Positions 8,753 to 18,233 of a stretch of DNA of 39,146 nucleotides are shown one piece after another (the stretch's first letter is position 1; the number at the start of each line of letters is the position of its first letter). The translations under genes were made by a program, and so were the position numbers. The DNA lies in contig NZ_JAKZGP010000048.1 in NCBI RefSeq assembly GCF_022549775.1, positions 1-39,146 of the forward strand, in the 5' to 3' direction. This DNA is from Belliella filtrata. GTDB lineage: Bacteria; Bacteroidota; Bacteroidia; Cytophagales; Cyclobacteriaceae. The notes under the pieces were generated by a model. It had not been told where the DNA came from. It did no database searches and worked only from the letters and a program-made list of their open reading frames with translations.

Positions 8753-9988
8753 TTAACGAGCTACCTGAAAGATTTTCTCAAATACTTCTTGATGATTTTC
8801 AATAATTTCTGAATCTGAAAACTTCCTATTCAAGGATCCAGAAATACCACTTTCTAGACATGAAATGATGCAATTTGCTAAATCATGCGAATCAAATTTT
8901 TTAGCTAAATATCCGTTTTTCTCGTGAATGATCATTTCGGGAACTCCACCAGTTTCAAACCCGACCACTGGAGTTTCACACTTTAAACTTTCGAGTACTG
9001 TTGTTGGTAAATTATCTTCCAGAGATGAGACTACAAATACATCCATTGAATTATAAGCCTCACAAATTTCATGTTCAGTAGACAGATATCCTGTGTAGTG
9101 TACTCTAAATGGAATTTGCTTCAAAATTTCTTTTGATAAATCACCTCCGAAAACTAAAACTTCGTACTTGGAAGTATCTTCAACGTTTTTCCCAATTATT
9201 TTCAATGCTTCAAGTAAATATCGAAACCCTTTATATGGACTATTTACATAGTTTGCCCCAAATCCAATCACTTTCGTTTCGTTCTTTATGAGATTTTTAG
9301 TCCTAAAAGGTTGATTTTTAAGCTTTTTAAAACTTCTTGAAACTGAATTGTAAATTTGAAATATACTTTTACCCTCTAGTAAGGATGCACTTTCAGCTTG
9401 TCGTTTCATCCAAACACTTGGGGAGATAAAATAGATATTGTCAAAACTTTTGAAAAATTTCATTTTTTTCTTGAAAAGCTTCTTCGCTCGATCTATTGGT
9501 TCTGATTTCTGTAAAATTTGACATTGACTACATGCTGTTTTGAATTTGTCACAGCCAAAAGTATAATGACAGCCACCAGTGAATGTAAATAAATCATGAA
9601 GTACAAAAACGATTGGTTTCCCAGTCTTTGCCAATGAAAACCAACTTTCTATACTCAGAAAACCGCCTAAAGCCCAATGGATGTAAATCACATCAGACTC
9701 GATCGTCATAGGATGCTTAGAAACATCAGTTCCAAGTATTGGAAATGTAAAACCACCCAAATCGAAGTTTATTTGACGGTTTAAAAAAGCTTGAATCTTA
9801 ATATCAATTTCTGATTTGATCTTTGGTAGCTTACCGGATACTCCATGAATATTATCGTCTTCCAAATCCTTACTTCTATGCAAAGACAGAATTTTTGAGT
9901 CAATTCCATTTGATCTCATTAAATCATGCAAAGTCTTGGTATAATTACCAGATTTTGTAGTCGCATATTGCAAATGTAAAACCTTCAT
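8753..9988 (-). CDS. Glycosyltransferase, WcaC-like with Cys-rich loop
   Basis: 411 residues. The first half contains HDLFTFTGGCHYTFGC, then DKFKTACSQC, giving four cysteines at C140, C146, C153 and C156. This HD-x-W/F-..-GGC-..-C-..-C-x2-C loop is a recurrent feature of colanic-acid WcaC-like GT4 enzymes and looks like a metal site, although I know of no proof. The donor domain has SLEDNLPTTVLESLKC (acidic residues E324/D325 and E333) and ETGGVPEMI. It starts 10 bp after the flippase gene stop. The role is one transfer step in the repeat unit; the sugar is not predictable. Confidence 0.82.
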   Translation of the reverse strand: MKVLHLQYATTKSGNYTKTLHDLMRSNGIDSKILSLHRSKDLEDDNIHGVSGKLPKIKSEIDIKIQAFLNRQINFDLGGFTFPILGTDVSKHPMTIESDVIYIHWALGGFLSIESWFSLAKTGKPIVFVLHDLFTFTGGCHYTFGCDKFKTACSQCQILQKSEPIDRAKKLFKKKMKFFKSFDNIYFISPSVWMKRQAESASLLEGKSIFQIYNSVSRSFKKLKNQPFRTKNLIKNETKVIGFGANYVNSPYKGFRYLLEALKIIGKNVEDTSKYEVLVFGGDLSKEILKQIPFRVHYTGYLSTEHEICEAYNSMDVFVVSSLEDNLPTTVLESLKCETPVVGFETGGVPEMIIHEKNGYLAKKFDSHDLANCIISCLESGISGSLNRKFSDSEIIENHQEVFEKIFQVAR

Positions 9989-9998
9989 TTTCTGTTAA

Positions 9999-11378
9999 TT
10001 ATTTAAGCCAAAACCCCTTTTTATTTTTCACTACTATCATATAGTATTGAAGGGGGGCTAAAATTGCTCCATTAATATTAGCAATCAAGGCAGCTACAAA
10101 TAATGCAAACACACCCAAGTTTAATTCGTTAATTAAATATATAGCTACTAGTATATATAGAAATGGACTAATTATACTCGACCAAAACTGAATTCTCAAT
10201 GCACTAATTCCATTCAAAAACGACACATAAGTATTGCCAAATAGAAAAATACTAAAGAATATCAATCCCCAAAGTGACAACTTAAAGTCAATCTCTAAAG
10301 TACCTTCTCCCAACCATAAATTATAAATATCCTGAGCAAAGAAAAGCATAACCAGTCCTACCAACACTAAAATCAAATTAAGATAATTGTATTTTTTCAC
10401 ACTGCTTTTGATCCATTGCAAATCATTTTTCATAAATGCTTCAGTAGACGCTGACCAAAAAGGGGTCAAGAAAATTGCAAAAGCCATATTGAGTATTCCA
10501 AAATATCGATAGACTATATTAAAAGCTGTAACGTCCGTTGTTGAGAAATTTCTTGCAATAATGATATTAGCAGACTCATACTGAACGATGGCTGCAATCT
10601 GAATGATAAAAAACTTACCACCCAATTGAAACAAACTCTTCGCATGTTTGAAGTCTATATTCGATATAGAAGGTTTATAAGCTTTATACTTTTTGTTAAA
10701 TAAAACATAATTTGCTAATACCAATACCAGAATCGGACTGATACAAAGTGCTAAACCTAAATTTATTAAGGAGCCTTCTGTCGTTGCTACGAGTAGGTAA
10801 ATCGAGAGAAGAGCCATAAATTGACCTACAAGCTCGATGAAACTTGCTTTGGCTGGCTGCTGATCAGCTGTCAATATAGAAGTTACAGTCTTTAGAATAA
10901 ACTGAAGACAGAAATAAGTGAACACTATGATAACCAATACAGAAAGCTCTGAAGTCATTGAAGCGTCTACTTTCAAGATTTCTGTCCAGTCTAAAAAGCT
11001 ATTTGTAATCAAAAAAAGTACCCAGACAACAAAGAAAATCAACACCAAAGCCGCATATGTCGTTGATACATATACTTTTGCTTGTTTGGCATCTCCTACT
11101 GCTATGGCTTCAGCAAATTTATTTCTTAACCCTTGTGTTAAGCCAATATCAAAAAACGCAAACCAACCTACAATTGAGCTTAGGGTAAGCCATATTCCAT
11201 ACCTAGAAGGATTTACGTACTCAATAGTGAGGGGTACCATAGCCAAACTCATCAGAATACTCGCCCCCTTTATAAAAATGGAGCTCAAGATGTTTTTTTT
11301 GGCTTTTACGTTTCTGGTTCCTCCTCCATTCAAATATGATAATACCTTTTGGTATCCCAAACTTATATTTTGAATCAT
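9999..11378 (-). CDS. Polysaccharide flippase, Wzx-like (MOP superfamily)
   Basis: 459 residues from the ATG at 11378; an in-frame TTG at 11393 would overlap the kinase gene and is less likely. It has about 12-14 membrane segments spread along the chain and the N-terminal pattern IEYVNPSRYGIWLTLSSIVGWFAFFDIGLTQGLRNK, characteristic of bacterial oligosaccharide flippases (here cut: Y-G-x-W and D-x-G-L-x-x-G-L-R-N). Wzx moves the undecaprenyl-linked repeat unit across the inner membrane for Wzy to polymerise. It follows the Wzc-like gene by 11 bp and precedes a glycosyltransferase, in a standard Wzx/Wzy operon. Confidence 0.87.
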   Translation of the reverse strand: MIQNISLGYQKVLSYLNGGGTRNVKAKKNILSSIFIKGASILMSLAMVPLTIEYVNPSRYGIWLTLSSIVGWFAFFDIGLTQGLRNKFAEAIAVGDAKQAKVYVSTTYAALVLIFFVVWVLFLITNSFLDWTEILKVDASMTSELSVLVIIVFTYFCLQFILKTVTSILTADQQPAKASFIELVGQFMALLSIYLLVATTEGSLINLGLALCISPILVLVLANYVLFNKKYKAYKPSISNIDFKHAKSLFQLGGKFFIIQIAAIVQYESANIIIARNFSTTDVTAFNIVYRYFGILNMAFAIFLTPFWSASTEAFMKNDLQWIKSSVKKYNYLNLILVLVGLVMLFFAQDIYNLWLGEGTLEIDFKLSLWGLIFFSIFLFGNTYVSFLNGISALRIQFWSSIISPFLYILVAIYLINELNLGVFALFVAALIANINGAILAPLQYYMIVVKNKKGFWLK

Positions 11379-11389
11379 CACGTATAAGA

Positions 11390-13720
11390 TCAAGTTAAAG
11401 CTGGTGCATAATCATAGCCATATCCGTAACCATTGACCACATTGACTCCATTAAGTATCAGCATTGGGTTCTTCAGCTTATCTTTTACCCCAAAATTAGA
11501 AAGAAAAGCCAAGTGATCTGAAGTTGTCATATTGGAACGTAACACATAAAGTGTAAGGTCAGCATACTTACAAAGTGCAAAAGCGTCTGGAACCATCCCT
11601 ACTGGAGAAGTGTCAATGATTATATAATCAAACATTGCAGATAACTCATCCATTAGTGTATCTAATCGTGACATGCTAATAACTTCCGCAGGATTATGTA
11701 CCAGTTTACCTGCACCGATATACCAAAAGTTATCTAGATCAGGATGCTTCTTCAGGATTCTGTTTAGGTCCTTTGTCTCTCCCAAAAGATACTCAATGAT
11801 CCCTTCTTGCTCTTTAGGCATCTTTAAGCTTCTCAGAAGTGATGGTTTTCTTAAGTCAAATTCCAAAACAGCTACTTTTTTCCCAATCAAATTGAGGCTT
11901 GCTCCTAAGTTTAAACTACAAAAAGTTTTGCCTTCTCCAGCCATACTTGATGTAACTAGAATTATGCTGGTATCCTTTTCACCAATTGTGGAGAACACAT
12001 TGGCTCTCAAGAGTCTAAATTGTTCTGCAACTGCGGATTTGCCGTTTACCGAAAATACCAGATTTTCATCCATATCATTTTTTGATATCTCTGAGATGAC
12101 TGGAAGTTGAGTTATATTTTCAGCATCATTTTTACTATCGATTTTATTATCAAATAGATTTTTGATAAAGACTATCATGAAAGGTATTCCGAAACCCATT
12201 ACAATAGAAAATATTAAAATTATAATTCTATTAGGTTTCACTGGAGCATAAGATGCCTTTGCTGTATCTATTATTCTTAAGAATGAATTTGAGGTGGCCG
12301 TCAATGACATCTGAGCTTCTTCATTCTTTTTATTCAACATTTGGAATTGCTCAAGTTTGATCAATCTTAATCTTGTGATCTCTTGTAATTCTCTCTCAAT
12401 CTGTGGAATTTTTGAAGACCTCCCTTCATATCTCGATGAGTTAATTTCTAAATTCCTAACTGCAATTTGTAAACTAGATTTTAGGTTATTTAGGTTATCA
12501 ACTATATTGGATCTTTGACTTGAAATCCTCGCATTCAAAGAAACCACAAGTGGGCTTGAAGGCTGAACATCCCTTAATAACCTTTCTTTTTCTCTTTGTA
12601 AGGAATTATAATTTTCAATTGCGCCAACTAATGCCACATCATTCAAAGTGAGCGCAGAAGGAATTGTTTTTGTATCTTCAGTTGAGCTGTTCTGTAGCAA
12701 ATTCTGAATCGATTCTACCACTTGAATCTGTGTCCTGTAGTTCGAAATTTGGCTTCTATCATTAGCTGATCGTTCTAAATTTACTCTAGCTTCCGTATCG
12801 ATATCACTAATCCTATTTTGACTTTTCAACCTCTCTATCTTGCTCTCAATAGAATCAATCTCCATCGCCAATTCATTCAACTGTGCAGATAAAAACGATA
12901 CAGCCGTAGTGGCAGAGGAGTTCTTCTCTTCTTCCGTTTGAAGATTATACTTCTTAATTAAGCTATCTACTATTTCCACAGCTCTTTGCGGAATATTATC
13001 CAAAGTAGAAATCTCCAAAACACTTGATTGTCTATTTGTAGGCTCCACTACTAAGCCTTGGCTGTATGCTCTAGCCAGATCTTCACTACCATGAAAGTAG
13101 AATACAAAACTTTTTGATTCCAGTTCTGAGAAATCAAAACTATCATTCAGAGAAACTGAGAAATCACCAAAATGACCTGAAATTTGATCACCAAACTTGA
13201 ATTTTTCACTTACATTACCGAAAGAAATCCTAAATGTCTTTTTATCCAAGACTTCCAACTTATACTCATCATTCTTCAGTTCATATTTCCAGTCTCTATT
13301 TTCCCAGTTAATAAGAATGGGGCTATCACTTTTGTAAAATTCTTTCTTTCGACCAAATTTATCAACCGAAAATACGGAAATCAATATATCCAAATCCTCA
13401 AGAACTCCTTTCATCAGCTGTACTGACTTGAATACTTCAATTTCATTTTCTATGATCTTTGAAGATCTATAACTATCAAATTCTTGCAACAAAGGATTGT
13501 CGGAAAAATCAACTCCTTTCTCTCTATCTTTGATAACTACTTTACTTGAAACTTGATACAATGGCATTGCATAAAACAAGTATGTCAATGCCAAGAACAA
13601 AGCTATAGATATACCTAAAAGGAAAAACCATTTATATTTTAAATATTTTCTAACGGTTTTCTTAGGATCAATTCCCCTCTCGAACCCAAAGCCGTCAAGC
13701 AATACATCTGAAACTTTCAT
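11390..13720 (-). CDS. Polysaccharide co-polymerase/BY-kinase, Wzc-like
   Basis: 776 residues. A first membrane helix lies near 31-52, then a Wzz-like periplasmic part, a coiled-coil region (about 270-470) and a second helix (about 498-520). The C-terminal cytoplasmic kinase has Walker A (AGEGKT, K598), Walker A' (EFDLRKP, 620-626) and Walker B (IIIDTSP, D703). The chain ends in a tyrosine cluster, Y765, Y767, Y769 and Y771 in GYGYGYDYAP, the autophosphorylation site in this family. Such proteins control chain length and couple Wzy polymerisation to export by the OPX protein encoded just upstream (1 bp gap). No separate phosphatase gene is present in the window. Confidence 0.92.
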   Translation of the reverse strand: MKVSDVLLDGFGFERGIDPKKTVRKYLKYKWFFLLGISIALFLALTYLFYAMPLYQVSSKVVIKDREKGVDFSDNPLLQEFDSYRSSKIIENEIEVFKSVQLMKGVLEDLDILISVFSVDKFGRKKEFYKSDSPILINWENRDWKYELKNDEYKLEVLDKKTFRISFGNVSEKFKFGDQISGHFGDFSVSLNDSFDFSELESKSFVFYFHGSEDLARAYSQGLVVEPTNRQSSVLEISTLDNIPQRAVEIVDSLIKKYNLQTEEEKNSSATTAVSFLSAQLNELAMEIDSIESKIERLKSQNRISDIDTEARVNLERSANDRSQISNYRTQIQVVESIQNLLQNSSTEDTKTIPSALTLNDVALVGAIENYNSLQREKERLLRDVQPSSPLVVSLNARISSQRSNIVDNLNNLKSSLQIAVRNLEINSSRYEGRSSKIPQIERELQEITRLRLIKLEQFQMLNKKNEEAQMSLTATSNSFLRIIDTAKASYAPVKPNRIIILIFSIVMGFGIPFMIVFIKNLFDNKIDSKNDAENITQLPVISEISKNDMDENLVFSVNGKSAVAEQFRLLRANVFSTIGEKDTSIILVTSSMAGEGKTFCSLNLGASLNLIGKKVAVLEFDLRKPSLLRSLKMPKEQEGIIEYLLGETKDLNRILKKHPDLDNFWYIGAGKLVHNPAEVISMSRLDTLMDELSAMFDYIIIDTSPVGMVPDAFALCKYADLTLYVLRSNMTTSDHLAFLSNFGVKDKLKNPMLILNGVNVVNGYGYGYDYAPALT

Positions 13721-13721
13721 C

Positions 13722-14516
13722 TTAATTAAATAAGTTTTGATAATTAAATATGACAGCGACTAGTATAGATGAAGCAACTGTTATCACAGTAATTAAGGTA
13801 GTGTTATTATTGGTATCTTTAAGTTTACGCGGATCAGGTTCAATGTAAACAATATCATTTTGCTCCAAATAATAATATGGTGATGCTAATACATCCTTTT
13901 TATTGAGGTTCACCCTATACACGTTTCGCTTGCCACCCTCATCTCTCATCACAAGTACATTTTCTCTTTTGCCATAAGGAGTTAAATCTCCTGCTAAACC
14001 TATCGCTTCAAAAATATTGATACGTTCACTAGATATTAAAAAATTTGAAGGCCTATTAACTTCCCCTATAACAGTAACTCTAAAGTTTGCTATTGTCATA
14101 TTTACACTAGGTTCCTTAACATGCGACTTCAGCCTAAACTTCATCTCCTCTTTTGCCTCTTCTATGGTAAGACCAGTCAAACTTATTGCACCCAATATAG
14201 GGAATTCTATTTGACCCTTTGAGTTTACTAAATAAACATTGTTATTTCCAGGATTTGGTCTTGTCTCGGCACCATTTTCCAACTCCTCGTGCTCTTGGAT
14301 ATAACCACTGTTGAACATCAAATTGGACTCAACACTTGGACTGGTCACTTCTATTCTTAACCTATCGTATGGTTTAATTTTCACTTCGGAAAATTCATCG
14401 ATTTGAATAGAATAGTCTGAGTTTGATTCAATGTCACTAAAATAGGTCAAGTTTCTTTTAGCACAAGAACTCGCCACCAACATGATCACTAGAAGCTTAA
14501 AGATAGACACCCTCAT
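13722..14516 (-). CDS. Outer membrane polysaccharide export lipoprotein (OPX, Wza-like)
   Basis: 264 residues. A lipoprotein signal (MLVASSC, Cys at residue 18) is followed by a polysaccharide export domain (VKIKPYDRLRIEV, then VNSKGQIEFPILG) and an SLBB-type part (VTVIGEVNRPSNF, LAGDLTPYGKRENV). A hydrophobic stretch near the C-terminus (TLITVITVASSILVAVI) is common in Bacteroidota homologues, which are shorter than E. coli Wza (~380 residues). It forms the channel that meets the Wzc-like protein encoded next. It is the first gene of the EPS operon, 45 bp after a TACGTTTG promoter element. Confidence 0.9.
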   Translation of the reverse strand: MRVSIFKLLVIMLVASSCAKRNLTYFSDIESNSDYSIQIDEFSEVKIKPYDRLRIEVTSPSVESNLMFNSGYIQEHEELENGAETRPNPGNNNVYLVNSKGQIEFPILGAISLTGLTIEEAKEEMKFRLKSHVKEPSVNMTIANFRVTVIGEVNRPSNFLISSERINIFEAIGLAGDLTPYGKRENVLVMRDEGGKRNVYRVNLNKKDVLASPYYYLEQNDIVYIEPDPRKLKDTNNNTTLITVITVASSILVAVIFNYQNLFN

Positions 14517-14560
14517 AACACAATTAAAATTAGCCCTGTAGATTTAATTAATTTATATCA

Positions 14561-14568
14561 CAAACGTA
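14561..14568 (-). promoter_or_regulatory. Promoter -7 element for the EPS export operon
   Basis: Read on the minus strand, TACGTTTG fits TAnnTTTG and lies 45 bp before the ATG of the OPX gene, the same distance as the -7 box before the NRPS/PKS operon. A clear -33 TTTG is missing at the right spacing. An inverted repeat ATACA-N6-TGTAT (14569-14584) overlaps the place where it would be, so the promoter may need an activator. Confidence 0.4.
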
Positions 14569-14660
14569 ATACATTAATCTGTATATAAAAAGCATTTCAA
14601 TATATTTAATTATCAAGAAAATGTTATCATTTCACTTCCACACTCCAGCATAAAACATTA

Positions 14661-14691
14661 AAAACATAGCCCAAAATAACATTCCAGGCTA
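14661..14691 (-). terminator. Possible weak terminator after gmd
   Basis: On the minus strand TAGCC and GGCTA form a short stem with a 15-nt loop, followed by TGTTTTT. It lies about 36 bp after the gmd stop codon. The stem is short, so partial read-through into the EPS operon is possible. Confidence 0.3.
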
Positions 14692-14726
14692 AGTTCCAAA
14701 TTAAACTACATCTATCTAAATCTTCA

Positions 14727-15887
14727 CTATTCTTGCTGCATCAAAATGTGATGTCCTGACTTGATAAGATCTAGGTCTTTTCTAAACAATGCCACATCTG
14801 AAAGGACCATTTCACTTACCAAAGACTTAAGGTCATACTTTGGATACCACCCAAGCTGCTTATTTGACTTTGTCGGATCACCTATCAAAAGATCCACTTC
14901 TGTCGGCCTAAAATAAGCAGGATCTACCCTTACTAATACATCACCAAGGTTTACTTTGTGCTCAACTAATGCTACATTATGAGCCAATTTCTCATAATCT
15001 ATCGAGTCTAGTATACCTACTTCGTCTACACCCTCTCCCTCAAATCTAAGATTGAAACCTACCTCTGCAAAAGCCAATGAGATAAAATCTCTAACTTTTG
15101 TCGTAACACCTGTAGCGATAACATAATCTGAAGGCTTATCCTGCTGTAAAATCAGGTACATGGCCTCCACATAGTCCTTAGCATGGCCCCAGTCCCTCTT
15201 TGCATCAAGATTACCCATGTATAAGGTATCTTGAAGACCAAGAGCAATTTTAGATACCGCTCTTGTGATTTTCCTTGTCACAAAAGTCTCTCCCCTCAAT
15301 GGCGATTCGTGGTTAAATAGTATTCCATTACATGCATACATATCGTAAGCCTCTCTGTAGTTCACGGTAATCCAGTAGGCATACATCTTTGCCACCGCAT
15401 AGGGAGATCTAGGATAAAATGGCGTAGTCTCAGACTGAGGAACTGCCTGTACCAATCCGTATAACTCAGAGGTAGAGGCTTGATAGATCTTCGTCTTTTT
15501 CTCCATACCCAGAAGTCTAACTGCTTCCAGAATTCTCAATGTACCAATGCCATCCGCATTTGCAGTGTACTCAGGAATATCAAAGCTAACTTTCACGTGA
15601 CTCATCGCTGCCAAATTATAAATTTCGTCTGGTTGAGTCTCTTGGATGATCTTGGTTAGATTCATAGAATCTGTCATGTCACCAAAATGAAGTTTGAAAT
15701 TTCCATTTTCTGAATGAGGGTCTTGGTACAAATGGTCGATTCTATCGGTATTGAAAAGTGATGTTCTTCTCTTGATCCCATGAACCATGTAGCCTTTTGA
15801 AAGCAACAATTCAGATAAATATGCGCCATCTTGGCCTGTCACACCTGTAATCAGTGCTACTTTCTTTTTGTTTTGTGAATTTTCCAT
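14727..15887 (-). CDS. gmd: GDP-mannose 4,6-dehydratase
   Basis: 386 residues from the ATG at 15887; a GTG at 15902 would add five residues. It converts GDP-D-mannose to GDP-4-keto-6-deoxy-D-mannose using bound NADP. The SDR nucleotide motif is [10 protein letters not shown] (15-24), and [17 protein letters not shown] is the Gmd-specific NADP-binding loop. The catalytic residues are T139 and E141 in STSELYG and Y163/K167 in SPYAVAK. Length is normal for the family. It is the third gene of manC-fcl-gmd and supplies the substrate of Fcl, whose gene lies 23 bp upstream. Confidence 0.95.
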   Translation of the reverse strand: MENSQNKKKVALITGVTGQDGAYLSELLLSKGYMVHGIKRRTSLFNTDRIDHLYQDPHSENGNFKLHFGDMTDSMNLTKIIQETQPDEIYNLAAMSHVKVSFDIPEYTANADGIGTLRILEAVRLLGMEKKTKIYQASTSELYGLVQAVPQSETTPFYPRSPYAVAKMYAYWITVNYREAYDMYACNGILFNHESPLRGETFVTRKITRAVSKIALGLQDTLYMGNLDAKRDWGHAKDYVEAMYLILQQDKPSDYVIATGVTTKVRDFISLAFAEVGFNLRFEGEGVDEVGILDSIDYEKLAHNVALVEHKVNLGDVLVRVDPAYFRPTEVDLLIGDPTKSNKQLGWYPKYDLKSLVSEMVLSDVALFRKDLDLIKSGHHILMQQE

Positions 15888-15910
15888 GATATATGTCTGC
15901 ACGAAATAGG

Positions 15911-16867
15911 TTAGCTAATTTTTACTTTTTTAAGATTGTATGAATTCTCCAGGTACCATTCATAGGTTTCTATAATACCCTCCTTGAGACTGGTCTTTGC
16001 CTCCCAGCCAAGGGTTTTCATTTTGGAAACATCCAGCAATTTTCTAGGCGTACCATCTGGCTTACTGTCATCCCAGATGATATCCCCACTATGGCCTACT
16101 ATCTGCTGAATCATCAAAGCAAGCTCTTTAATCGTAATATCCACCCCTGTACCTACATTATAAAGGTTGTCTGGAAGCTCATTTTCCAATGCAAATGTCA
16201 CCGCAGCAGCAAGATCATCTACATGCAAAAACTCCCTCATTGGGGAACCTGTCCCCCATAAGATTACAGGTTGGTTACCCTGCTGCTTTGCCTCATAGAA
16301 TTTGGTAATCATGGCTGGCAACACATGCGAAGTTTCAAGATCAAAATTATCTCGTGGGCCATAGAGGTTAGTAGGCATCAAACTACTATAATCTTTCCCA
16401 AATTGTTTCCGAACATACTCGCATGCCTTTACGCCAGCTATTTTTGCTAATGCATAGGCTTCATTTGTCGCTTCAAGCTCTGAGGTAAGTAAATAATCCT
16501 CCTTGATAGGTTGTGGTGAAAATTTCGGGTAGATACAAGAGCTTCCCAAAAAGATAAATTTCTCACAATCATTAAGTAAAGAAAACTCTATCAGGTTATT
16601 TTGAATCTTGAGATTATCTATCAAAAATTGATAAGGATAATCTCTATTCGCTAGGATACCCCCAACACGAGCCGCTGCATCGATTACTACTTTTGGTTTT
16701 TCTTGAGAAAAGAAATATTCAACCTCAAGTTGATTTCGTAAGTCAAGTTCACCAGACCTACGAGTGACTATGTTTTCATAGCCAAGCGATTTCAAGTGAT
16801 TCACAATAGCAGAACCTACCATACCGCGGTGACCTGCCACATATATTTTGCTTACTTTATTGATCAT
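15911..16867 (-). CDS. fcl: GDP-L-fucose synthase
   Basis: 318 residues. It performs the 3,5-epimerisation and 4-reduction of GDP-4-keto-6-deoxymannose to GDP-L-fucose. Visible signatures are the Rossmann motif GHRGMVGSA (G12, G15, G18), [10 protein letters not shown] (S109/S110, catalytic Cys111) and YALAK (Y138, K142), all as in the E. coli enzyme. Its ATG overlaps the last base of the manC stop codon (TAATG type), so the two are translationally coupled. Together with manC and gmd it makes fucose donor from mannose-1-phosphate. Confidence 0.95.
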   Translation of the reverse strand: MINKVSKIYVAGHRGMVGSAIVNHLKSLGYENIVTRRSGELDLRNQLEVEYFFSQEKPKVVIDAAARVGGILANRDYPYQFLIDNLKIQNNLIEFSLLNDCEKFIFLGSSCIYPKFSPQPIKEDYLLTSELEATNEAYALAKIAGVKACEYVRKQFGKDYSSLMPTNLYGPRDNFDLETSHVLPAMITKFYEAKQQGNQPVILWGTGSPMREFLHVDDLAAAVTFALENELPDNLYNVGTGVDITIKELALMIQQIVGHSGDIIWDDSKPDGTPRKLLDVSKMKTLGWEAKTSLKEGIIETYEWYLENSYNLKKVKIS

Positions 16868-17862
16868 TATCGCAAATATTTAGGGTTCTCCAATTCCAAT
16901 CTTTCATATACTTTTTTGACATCTTGTGCTTTTTCTTTATGAAGTACTAAAATCGCATCTTCTGTCTCCACTAAAATCACATTCTCTACACCCACAAACT
17001 CAACCAACTTACTGGAATTTAACACCATGTTTGATTGAATCTTTCTTTGATCATCTGCTGGAGCTGCATCATATATTGCTTGAAAACTACCCATATCAGA
17101 CCATTCAAAAAAAGAAGGTATCACTTTGATCTTGTCGGTACGCTCCATCACAGCATAATCCACACTGATCGATGGTATCTCTCTGGAAATCAAATCATTC
17201 ATATATATCCCATTTCTCTTGACATACACCTTCTGACTTTTTTCAAACACCACCGGTTCATACTTCTTCAATTCCTCAAGAAAGACCCCTGCTTTGAAAC
17301 AAAACATTCCACTGTTCCACAAGAACTTACCAGATTCTAAAAACATTTGCGCTAGATCTTCTGAAGGCTTTTCTCTAAAGGAAATCACTTCATTCCCTTC
17401 ATGCTCAACATACCCAAACCCAGTCTCAGCATGCTTTGGCTTGAGCCCAAATGTCACTATGTGATCATCTGATGCCATTTGAATAGCTTGACTCACCGCA
17501 TTTCGATAATCTTCATCCACCTTGATCAAATGATCAGATGGTGTAATCAATAAAATATCATCTGGATTTGCTGCAAAAGCTGCAAAAGCTATGGCTGCTG
17601 CGGTATTGCGTGGACAGGCTTCTACCAATTCAGTATATCTTTCAACTTGCATTTTGCGCATAATATCTCTTGATAACTGATAGTTATCGATACCTCCAAC
17701 CACACAAATTTCTTCACAAAAGGCAATGTTCCTCTCTATGGATAGTTCAAACAAGGACCTTCCATCAAATAGGGGGAGGTATTGCTTTGGCCTGGATTTT
17801 CTAGACAAAGGCCAAAGCCTACTACCTACTCCTCCAGACAAGACTACATTGACAACTTTCAT
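16867..17862 (-). CDS. manC: Mannose-1-phosphate guanylyltransferase
   Basis: 331 residues from the ATG at 17862 (MKVVNVVLSGG); an in-frame ATG at 17895 would add an improbable 11-residue extension. The pyrophosphorylase signature GGVGSRLWPLSRKSRPKQ (10-27) binds GTP and Mg; ITPSDHLI and FREKPS are further family motifs. It lacks the C-terminal phosphomannose isomerase domain found in longer, bifunctional proteins, so isomerase activity must come from another gene. It makes GDP-mannose for gmd-fcl. It opens the fucose operon; a GTATTCAAAATAC site lies about 86 bp upstream, but I could not define a -7 box. Confidence 0.93.
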   Translation of the reverse strand: MKVVNVVLSGGVGSRLWPLSRKSRPKQYLPLFDGRSLFELSIERNIAFCEEICVVGGIDNYQLSRDIMRKMQVERYTELVEACPRNTAAAIAFAAFAANPDDILLITPSDHLIKVDEDYRNAVSQAIQMASDDHIVTFGLKPKHAETGFGYVEHEGNEVISFREKPSEDLAQMFLESGKFLWNSGMFCFKAGVFLEELKKYEPVVFEKSQKVYVKRNGIYMNDLISREIPSISVDYAVMERTDKIKVIPSFFEWSDMGSFQAIYDAAPADDQRKIQSNMVLNSSKLVEFVGVENVILVETEDAILVLHKEKAQDVKKVYERLELENPKYLR

Positions 17863-18233
17863 AAAATTGAGATAGAAATAGTGACGGTTATACAATACTT
17901 TTTCAATGGCATAAAATTAATACAATGATTTTAAAAAACAAATTTTTGTATTCAAAATACATTTTATTATTTTTAATAAACAATTGTTAGTCATTTTACT
18001 TATAAAATTTTCAGGTAAAATATTACCTTATCAGTATATTTACTACCTATTTCAATTAACTTAAATCGGTTTAGCTTTACCCCTTCTGAAAAAATTCACT
18101 CTTTCATCCAAAAGTTCAGCATAAGATTTAGAATTATAAAAGCTGGCTTGCCTGATAACTACATTAAATGATTTAATTGATGTGATTTTTTTGAATGAAA
18201 AACTATGTCTCGAAAATGGTTTACCTTAACTTT
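17863..18233. other. Intergenic region upstream of manC, 371 bp
   Basis: AT-rich with no plausible gene. It contains the GTATTCAAAATAC palindrome (17948-17960) and a perfect 6+4+6 inverted repeat AGGTAA-AATA-TTACCT at 18013-18028 that could be an operator. It must hold the manC promoter and the end of the NRPS/PKS transcript, but neither a consensus -7 box nor a good terminator could be pinned down. Confidence 0.55.
17948..17960. promoter_or_regulatory. Palindrome GTATTCAAAATAC, candidate operator
   Basis: A 5+3+5 inverted repeat (GTATT-CAA-AATAC) about 86 bp before the manC ATG. It differs by one base from the site at 2437-2449. See the finding on shared palindromes. Confidence 0.35.

Noticed and set aside
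10918-11373. Plus-strand open frame of 151 residues opposite the flippase gene
   Set aside because: It is fully antisense to a clear membrane protein gene and has no recognisable features.
16926-17340. Overlapping plus-strand open frames opposite manC
   Set aside because: They are shadows of the well-conserved manC coding sequence.
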